Source of the DNA: Archangium violaceum
Lineage (GTDB): Bacteria; Myxococcota; Myxococcia; Myxococcales; Myxococcaceae
Length of the DNA stretch: 64,000 bases
Reading direction: 5' to 3'
Assembly: GCF_016859125.1 (NCBI RefSeq)
Contig: NZ_CP069338.1
Coordinates: forward strand, 7,627,501-7,691,500
Positions 58,751 to 64,000 of this stretch are shown piece by piece. Position 1 is the stretch's first letter, and the number at the start of each line of letters is the position of its first letter. The notes under the pieces were generated by a model. It did no database searches. It was not told the DNA's origin and was given only the letters and a program-made list of their open reading frames with translations. Made by a program: the position numbers and the translations under genes.

Positions 58751-61354
58751 CTACGCGGCCTTCGCCTGGCCCTTGCCGAAGGTCAGCCCGTCCTTGTCCG
58801 CGTCCACCACGATGTGGTCCCCGGGCAGGTACTCGCCTCCCAGCACCTTCAGCGCCAGCGGATCCATCAGGTACTTCTGGATGGCCCGCTTCAGCGGCCG
58901 GGCCCCGTATGTCGGATCGTACCCGCGCTCGGCCAACAGCGCCTCCGCCTTCTCCGTCAGCTCCAGCGTCAGCCGCTTGTCCGCCAGCAGCTTCTGCATC
59001 CTCGCCACCTGGAGGTCCACGATGCGCTGGATGTCCTTCTTCCGCAGCGGCTCGAAGATGATGATCTCGTCCACCCGGTTGAGGAACTCCGGCCGGAAGT
59101 TCTGGCGCAGAATCCCCAGCACGTCGTTGCGCGTCGCCTCGTCCAGCTCCTCCTTGCCCGCCATCCCCTCCTGCAGGGCCTGCGAGCCGACGTTGCTCGT
59201 CATGATGAGCACCGTGTTCTTGAAGTCCACGGTCCTCCCCTGGCTGTCCGTCAGCCGGCCCTCGTCGAGGATCTGCAGCAGCATGTTGAAGACGTCCGGG
59301 TGGGCCTTCTCGATCTCATCGAACAGGACCACCGTGTACGGCCGGCGCCGCACCGCCTCGGTGAGTTGGCCTCCCTCCTCGTAGCCGACGTACCCCGGAG
59401 GCGCGCCCACCAGCCGGGCCACGGAGTGCTTCTCCATGTACTCGGACATGTCGATGCGCACCATCGCGCTGTCGTCGTCGAAGAGGAACTCCGCCAACGC
59501 CTTGGCCGTCTCCGTCTTGCCCACGCCCGTGGGGCCCAGGAAGATGAACGAGCCGATGGGCCGGTTCGGGTCCTGCAACCCGGAGCGCGCACGGCGCACC
59601 GCGTTGCTCACCGCCTCGATGGCGCTGCGCTGGCCGATGACCCGCTTCGTCAGCCGGTCCTCCATGTTCACCAGCTTCTGGACCTCGCCCTCCAGCAGCT
59701 TGGAGACGGGGATCCCCGTCCACTTGCCCACCACCGCCGCGATGTCCTCCGCGTCCACCTCCTCCTTGAGGAACTTGTGGGTCTTCTGTAGCTCGGCCAG
59801 CTTCGCGTTCTGCTGGACGATCTCCTTCTCCAGGCCGGGGATGACGCCGTACTTGATCTCCGCCGCCTTGTTGAAGTCACCCTGCCGCTCGGCCGCCGCC
59901 TGGTCGTTCTTCGCCTTCTCGAGCTTCTCCTTGAGCGCGCCAATCCCGCCGATGGCCTTCTTCTCCGAGTCCCAGTGGGCCTTCAGCGTGTTGAAGCGCT
60001 CGTTGAGGTTCGCCAGTTCCTTCTCGATCGTGGACAGCCGCTCCTTCGAGTGCGGATCCGTCTCCTTGCGCAGACCCTCGCGCTCGATCTCCAGCTGGGT
60101 GATCTTCCGCCGCACGTCGTCGATCTCCGTGGGCATCGAGTCGATCTCGATGCGCAGGCGGCTGCATGCCTCGTCCACCAGGTCGATGGCCTTGTCCGGC
60201 AGGAAGCGGTCGGAGATGTAGCGGTTGGACAGGTTGGCCGCCGCCACCAGCGCGGAGTCCTGGATGCGCACGTGGTGGTGCACCTCGTAGCGCTCCTTGA
60301 GGCCGCGCAGGATGCTGATGGTGTCGTGCACGCTCGGCTCGCCCACCATCACCGGCTGGAAGCGCCGCTCCAGGGCCGCGTCCTTCTCGATGTGCTTGCG
60401 GTACTCGTCCAGCGTGGTCGCGCCGATGCAGTGCAGCTCACCGCGCGCCAGGGCCGGCTTGAGCATGTTGCCCGCGTCCATCGCGCCCTCGGCCTTGCCC
60501 GCGCCCACCAGGGTGTGCAGCTCGTCGATGAAGAGGATGATCTCCCCCGCCGCGTCCGCCACCTCCTTGAGGACCGCCTTGAGGCGCTCCTCGAACTCGC
60601 CGCGGTACTTGGCTCCGGCCACCATCGCGCCCAGGTCCAGTGTCACGAGGCGCTTGTTCTTCAGCCCCTCGGGCACGTCCCCGTCGATGATCCGCCGCGC
60701 CAGGCCCTCGACGATGGCCGTCTTGCCCACGCCCGGCTCACCGATGAGCACCGGGTTGTTCTTCGTGCGCCGGCTGAGCACCTGGATGCAGCGGCGGATC
60801 TCCTCGTCACGTCCGATGACGGGATCCAGCTTCCCGGCCCGCGCCGCGTCCGTGAGATCGCGGCCGTACTTCTCCAGCGCCTGGTAGGTGGACTCGGCAT
60901 CCTGGCTCGTCACGCGGCCGGAACCCCGCACCTCCTTCAGGCTGGACAGCACGCGCTCGCGCGTCACGCCGGAGGACTTCAGCACCTCGCCCACGGCCCC
61001 CTTGTCCTGCGTGAGGGCCAGCAGCAGGTGCTCGCTGGAGATGAAGTCGTCCTTGAGGGACTTCGCCTCGTCCTCGGCCTTGTCGAAAGTCTTCAGCAGC
61101 CGCTGGCTGAGCATCGCGCCTTCGCCGCCCTGCATCCTCGGCAGCTTCTGGAGCGTCTCCCCCAACCGGCCGGCGAACAGTTTGACATCCACGCCAATCT
61201 TGCGGAGCAGCGGCTCGACGATGCCGTCCTTCTGTCCGAGCAGTGCCGTCGCGAGGTGCTCCGGCTCATAGTTCGGATTGTCGGCCCGCCGGGCCAGGGA
61301 CTGTCCCTCTTGAATGGCCTCCTGCGCCTTCACTGTGTATTTGTCGAGTCGCAT
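58751..61354 (-). CDS. clpB: ATP-dependent disaggregase ClpB
   Basis: 867 residues, the usual ClpB length. N-terminal domain '[23 protein letters not shown]' with two Clp repeats, first AAA+ with Walker A GEPGVGKT (205-212), the long coiled-coil middle domain (about 410-530) that separates ClpB from ClpA/C, second AAA+ with '[14 protein letters not shown]' and '[37 protein letters not shown]'. Works with DnaK to dissolve protein aggregates. No CIRCE element or clear heat-shock promoter was recognised upstream. Confidence 0.97.
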   Translation of the reverse strand: MRLDKYTVKAQEAIQEGQSLARRADNPNYEPEHLATALLGQKDGIVEPLLRKIGVDVKLFAGRLGETLQKLPRMQGGEGAMLSQRLLKTFDKAEDEAKSLKDDFISSEHLLLALTQDKGAVGEVLKSSGVTRERVLSSLKEVRGSGRVTSQDAESTYQALEKYGRDLTDAARAGKLDPVIGRDEEIRRCIQVLSRRTKNNPVLIGEPGVGKTAIVEGLARRIIDGDVPEGLKNKRLVTLDLGAMVAGAKYRGEFEERLKAVLKEVADAAGEIILFIDELHTLVGAGKAEGAMDAGNMLKPALARGELHCIGATTLDEYRKHIEKDAALERRFQPVMVGEPSVHDTISILRGLKERYEVHHHVRIQDSALVAAANLSNRYISDRFLPDKAIDLVDEACSRLRIEIDSMPTEIDDVRRKITQLEIEREGLRKETDPHSKERLSTIEKELANLNERFNTLKAHWDSEKKAIGGIGALKEKLEKAKNDQAAAERQGDFNKAAEIKYGVIPGLEKEIVQQNAKLAELQKTHKFLKEEVDAEDIAAVVGKWTGIPVSKLLEGEVQKLVNMEDRLTKRVIGQRSAIEAVSNAVRRARSGLQDPNRPIGSFIFLGPTGVGKTETAKALAEFLFDDDSAMVRIDMSEYMEKHSVARLVGAPPGYVGYEEGGQLTEAVRRRPYTVVLFDEIEKAHPDVFNMLLQILDEGRLTDSQGRTVDFKNTVLIMTSNVGSQALQEGMAGKEELDEATRNDVLGILRQNFRPEFLNRVDEIIIFEPLRKKDIQRIVDLQVARMQKLLADKRLTLELTEKAEALLAERGYDPTYGARPLKRAIQKYLMDPLALKVLGGEYLPGDHIVVDADKDGLTFGKGQAKAA

Positions 61355-61583
61355 GTCACCAACGTAAGGGTCGGGGACCCCTTGGCAAGCACGCGCGGCC
61401 CCCCCTACCTTTCACGTCCCGTGCGGCCCGGATGGTTGGATCCTCCACGTTCTTCCAGGCTCTCCGGGAGTTGCCTTTCCCAGGTCAGCCCGGGTATATG
61501 CCCGCCCGCACACCGGGGGGCATCCACTGGAAGCGCATGGCGGTTATCTCATTCGAGTTGAATCCCTGGGCGGCCTGAAGCTG

Positions 61584-62093
61584 ATGGAGCTGGCCCGGCA
61601 GGCGCTTGCCGAGGATGGTGCCCCGGCGGACTCCCTGCTGACGGTGTCCGTCTACCGCCGGCGCAAGATCGTCCGGCTGGCCCTGGATGGACCCCACACG
61701 GCGGGGCGGAGGGGCTCGCACTGGTATAGCGAGCACCACACCCTGGCCCGATTGCTGTCCAGGGAGGTGGGCGTCACCGTCCACTCCTACGTGTACGACC
61801 CCCAGGAGTACGAGGAGGTCAAGGCCTTCGGAGGAGGGCAGCACGTCGGTGGGGAGCGCCTGCTGTACGACGAGGTGGAGCTTCCCGAGTGCCTGGACGG
61901 CGAGTTCGACGACGAGGCCTTCGCGCGGATGCAGGCCCAGTGGCCGATGGGCCACCTGGCGTGGGTCTTCGGGGTGGAGCGCGAGCTGCTGCTGCAACTG
62001 CACCGCATGCAGGGGACGAGGCTGGTGCTCAACGGCTCGGGGCCGGATTCACCGTCTCCCCTGGATCAGCTGCTGCGAGGCGTCCCGGCCTGA
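61584..62093 (+). CDS. Hypothetical protein
   Basis: 169 residues from ATG at 61584; an in-frame upstream extension without an ATG is open. 'SLLTVSVYRRRKIVRLALDGPHTAGRRGSHWYSEHHTLARLLSREVG' and 'VHSYVYDPQEYEEVKAFGGG' are distinctive and not low in complexity. No family recognised. It converges with a membrane-protein gene. Confidence 0.7.
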   Translation: MELARQALAEDGAPADSLLTVSVYRRRKIVRLALDGPHTAGRRGSHWYSEHHTLARLLSREVGVTVHSYVYDPQEYEEVKAFGGGQHVGGERLLYDEVELPECLDGEFDDEAFARMQAQWPMGHLAWVFGVERELLLQLHRMQGTRLVLNGSGPDSPSPLDQLLRGVPA

Positions 62094-62125
62094 GGCCCTG
62101 AGGAGGGCCCGGCGCGAGGAGGTGC

Positions 62126-62773
62126 TCAGTCCTCTTCTTCGGCGAGATCGCCGTCCAGGAGGCTGACGGCCTGGCGGACGTGTTCGCTGCGGAAGTACTG
62201 GCCGAGCAGGGCGAAGGTGCCGGCGACGAGCGCCGTCAGCCCCACCGCGCTGGCGGAGACGAGCCAGGGCATGACCTGGAGGTGATCGGCGGCCGGACCC
62301 TGGAACTCGGGGAGGGTCCTCATGGCCTCGACCATGACGGGGCCCATGCGCCGGGCCACCACGGCCCCCTGGGCTCCGTCGATGGTGCGCAGCAGGGCCG
62401 CGGTGATGGCGGCTCCCCCGAGCATCCGGCGCATCCGTTCCAGGGGGAGCCCATCGGGGCGGAGCATCCGGCCCGCGGCGACGAAGACGAGGGCACAGGC
62501 CACCGAGAGCGCCCCCAGGGTGAGCGCGCGCGACTCGCGCATGGGCTCGAGCGCGGCGAGCTGCGCGTCGGCGATGCGTGCGTCGATGGAGGGATCGCCC
62601 ACGATGGAGAAGTTCGACGAGCCGCTGGCCTCCCTGAATTCCGAGAGCCGGCTGAGCCCCATGGACTCACTCAGGGCGAAGAAGCCCGTGAAGGCGGAGA
62701 GCACGAGGCAGACGAACGCCGCGAAGCGGATGCCTCGCGGCAGGCCCTGGGAGGGGGAGACCGGTCGACTCAC
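62126..62773 (-). CDS. Hypothetical membrane protein
   Basis: 215 residues from GTG at 62773, overlapping the DUF1844 gene by 4 nt. Four hydrophobic helices ('FAAFVCLVLSAFTGFFALSE', 'LTLGALSVACALVFVAAG', 'MLGGAAITAALLRTI', 'VSASAVGLTALVAGTFALLGQYF') and an acidic C-terminus. No family recognised. Confidence 0.75.
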   Translation of the reverse strand: MSRPVSPSQGLPRGIRFAAFVCLVLSAFTGFFALSESMGLSRLSEFREASGSSNFSIVGDPSIDARIADAQLAALEPMRESRALTLGALSVACALVFVAAGRMLRPDGLPLERMRRMLGGAAITAALLRTIDGAQGAVVARRMGPVMVEAMRTLPEFQGPAADHLQVMPWLVSASAVGLTALVAGTFALLGQYFRSEHVRQAVSLLDGDLAEEED

Positions 62774-63081
62774 CGCTTGCTCGCCTCCACGAAGCGCAGG
62801 CGCAGGTCGGCGAGGAGGTTGTCGAAGAGCTGCTGCTCCTCGGACGTGAGGTTGCCGCGCGTCTTGTCGTGCAGCATTCCCAGCAGATCCAGGCTCTGCC
62901 GGGCGAGAATCAAATCCCGCTCGGACCTGCCCGTCTCCGGATTGGGCGCCTCACCCAGGTGGATGAGGGCGCTGGAGGCCAGGCCGATGAGGAAGGTGCT
63001 GAAGGTGATGGGCGCCTCGGGCGCGCTCTGCCGCGCCTCGCCCTTCATCACGAACGTCTCTCCGCGCTTCTCCTCGCTCAT
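62770..63081 (-). CDS. DUF1844 family protein
   Basis: 103 residues. The family core is clear: 'ITFSTFLIGLASSALIHLGE', 'RDLILARQSLDLLGMLHDKTRGNLTSEEQQLFDNLLADLRLRFVEAS'. Widespread in bacteria; molecular role unknown. It is first in the pair with the membrane protein and lies 4 bp from the acidic-tail gene upstream, so all three probably form one operon. Confidence 0.93.
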   Translation of the reverse strand: MSEEKRGETFVMKGEARQSAPEAPITFSTFLIGLASSALIHLGEAPNPETGRSERDLILARQSLDLLGMLHDKTRGNLTSEEQQLFDNLLADLRLRFVEASKR

Positions 63082-63085
63082 GGCG

Positions 63086-63355
63086 TCACTCGGCCGACTC
63101 GGAGTCCTTGTCGCCCTCGTCCTCCTCGTCCTCGAGATCCTCGTCGTCGTCCTCGTCGTCGAAGTCCTCGTCGTCGAAGTCCTCGTCGTTCTCGAGCTCG
63201 TCGTGCATCACCGTCTCGACGGGGACGGCCTTCTCGGCCACGTCCGGCAGGGACTCGATGTGGTGCTGGTACGCCTTCTCGTCCAGCTCGCCACTGCGCA
63301 GGTAGCGGTCGGCCGTGCGCTTGTCGAGGTACTTGGGGTCTGTCGTATCGGCCAT
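63086..63355 (-). CDS. Small protein with acidic Asp/Glu tail
   Basis: 89 residues from ATG at 63355 (GAGGAG upstream). Residues 1-45 are ordered ('YLDKRTADRYLRSGELDEKAYQHHIESLPDVAEKAVPVET'). Residues about 50-89 are nearly all Asp and Glu. No family recognised; the tail could bind cations or basic proteins. First gene of the three-gene operon. Confidence 0.78.
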   Translation of the reverse strand: MADTTDPKYLDKRTADRYLRSGELDEKAYQHHIESLPDVAEKAVPVETVMHDELENDEDFDDEDFDDEDDDEDLEDEEDEGDKDSESAE

Positions 63356-63585
63356 CGTCAACTCCTCGGAATCTCTTGGAAAAGGGCGCGCCACCTTATA
63401 GCAGGGCTGCCCTCTGTCAACGCCACTGAACCCACACCCGTCCCGGAGCCGATGAACGTTCCCCTCGTTCCATCCCTTCCCCGAGGTTCGTTCTCGCTCG
63501 CCGAGGACATTGCCGAGCGCGTCCGGCGCCTTTCCTCTGCTTTTGACAGGGGCGCCCTGGGGGCTAGCCTCGCGAGCGGAGACGT

Positions 63586-64000
63586 ATGACGCACAAACTT
63601 CATGGCCAGCCTCCGCGCCGGCCGAACATCGGTATCACCCCGGACTACAGCGCGAACCGGCCGGACTCGGCGTTCGCGTACTACGAGCTGAAGGTGCCCT
63701 ACGCGGACGCGGTACTGCGCGCGGGGGGCCTGCCCTTCGTGCTGCCGTACTCGGACGAGCTGGCGTGCGTGGACGCGTACCTGGATCGTATCTCCGGGCT
63801 GCTCGTCACGGGCGGGGCCTTCGACATTCCGCCCGAGGCCTATGGTGAGACGGCCCGTGAGGGCATGGGGCCGCTGAAGCTGTCGCGCACCGCCTTCGAG
63901 ACGGCGCTGATGCGTGGGGCGCTCAAGCGCAACATGCCGGTGCTGGGCATCTGCGGGGGCATGCAGCTGCTCAACGTGGTGCTCGGAGGCACGCTGCACC
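63586..64000 (+). CDS. Gamma-glutamyl-GABA hydrolase-like class I glutamine amidotransferase (partial)
   Basis: The first 138 residues are in the window, the rest lies beyond the right edge. ATG at 63586, with GGAG upstream. 'PNIGITPDYSANRPDSAFAYYELKVPYADAVLRAGGLPFVLPY', 'ISGLLVTGGAFDIPPEAYGE' and the nucleophile elbow 'VLGICGGMQLLNVVLGGTLH' (Cys) mark the peptidase C26 family, which cleaves gamma-glutamyl bonds, as PuuD does in putrescine breakdown. Confidence 0.9.
   Translation, partial: MTHKLHGQPPRRPNIGITPDYSANRPDSAFAYYELKVPYADAVLRAGGLPFVLPYSDELACVDAYLDRISGLLVTGGAFDIPPEAYGETAREGMGPLKLSRTAFETALMRGALKRNMPVLGICGGMQLLNVVLGGTLH

Noticed and set aside
61355-61583. Heat-shock promoter or CIRCE element before clpB
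   Set aside because: No match to TTAGCACTC-N9-GAGTGCTAA and no convincing sigma-32-type boxes were found.
63105-63210. Repeated GTCCTCGTCGTC-like units suggesting a repeat array
   Set aside because: They encode the Asp/Glu tail of the small protein; codon repetition explains them.
1-64000. tRNA, rRNA, riboswitch and insertion-sequence genes
   Set aside because: No cloverleaf-like end, rRNA core sequence, known riboswitch core or transposase frame was recognised by eye; a covariance-model scan could still find small RNAs.

Overview
The window is gene-dense, high-GC chromosomal DNA, very probably from a predatory or social myxobacterium of the Cystobacterineae (Archangium/Cystobacter/Myxococcus type). 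This is inferred from four things: a SitA-type outer-membrane-exchange toxin with its immunity gene, three eukaryotic-like Ser/Thr kinases (one fused to a TPR array) plus a 1271-residue hybrid histidine kinase, many lipoproteins, and secreted hydrolases with PA14 or GH114 domains. No rRNA, tRNA, CRISPR array or intact insertion sequence was recognised. Gene starts were chosen from Shine-Dalgarno matches and signal peptides, and many genes overlap by the 4-nt ATGA or GTGA arrangement.

Layout. 1-6030: secreted and surface proteins (PPC-like protein, PA14 glycosidase, GH114-like lipoprotein), a GNAT enzyme and a PadR regulator. 6340-8680: SitA-like lipoprotein toxin and SitI-like immunity protein; the last ~55 toxin residues are out of frame after a G5 run. 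8690-14190 (minus strand): overlapping operon of flavin monooxygenase, alpha-hydroxy-acid oxidase and an atypical P450, followed by a CPA2 antiporter. 14195-14805: long lower-GC intergenic region with a 3 x 21-bp repeat. 14806-22850: metalloprotease-like lipoprotein, GNAT, TetR and MBL-fold lipoprotein with a palindrome between them, alkyltransferase-like protein, MBOAT acyltransferase, amidohydrolase and rRNA methyltransferase. 22854-38260: signalling block (hybrid kinase, Ser/Thr kinase coupled to truA, SUI1-like protein, GNAT, kinase-TPR protein, small VINLDEF protein with XRE-cupin regulator under a triple palindrome, a protein that is ~45% Met, ECF sigma with a kinase). 38378-40520: DUF393, GIY-YIG and hypothetical genes with an inverted pair of REP elements. 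40808-44380: isoquinoline/aldehyde-oxidoreductase-like operon with a di-haem lipoprotein. 44698-51238: M1 peptidase, methyltransferase with SMR exporter, a 92-nt inverted-repeat element, YcnI-like protein, SDR, ATP-grasp enzyme and esterase. 52082-58607: lipoproteins, GNAT, TPR protein, HmuY-like lipoprotein with a TonB receptor. 58751-64000: clpB, small conserved genes (including DUF1844) and the start of a class I glutamine-amidotransferase-like hydrolase.

The most interesting points are the out-of-frame toxin tail, the four-gene oxidative operon with its unusual P450, the Met-rich Cys-containing protein, the promoter with three copies of one palindrome, and the dispersed REP palindromes, one of which supplies the ribosome-binding site of the HmuY-like gene.
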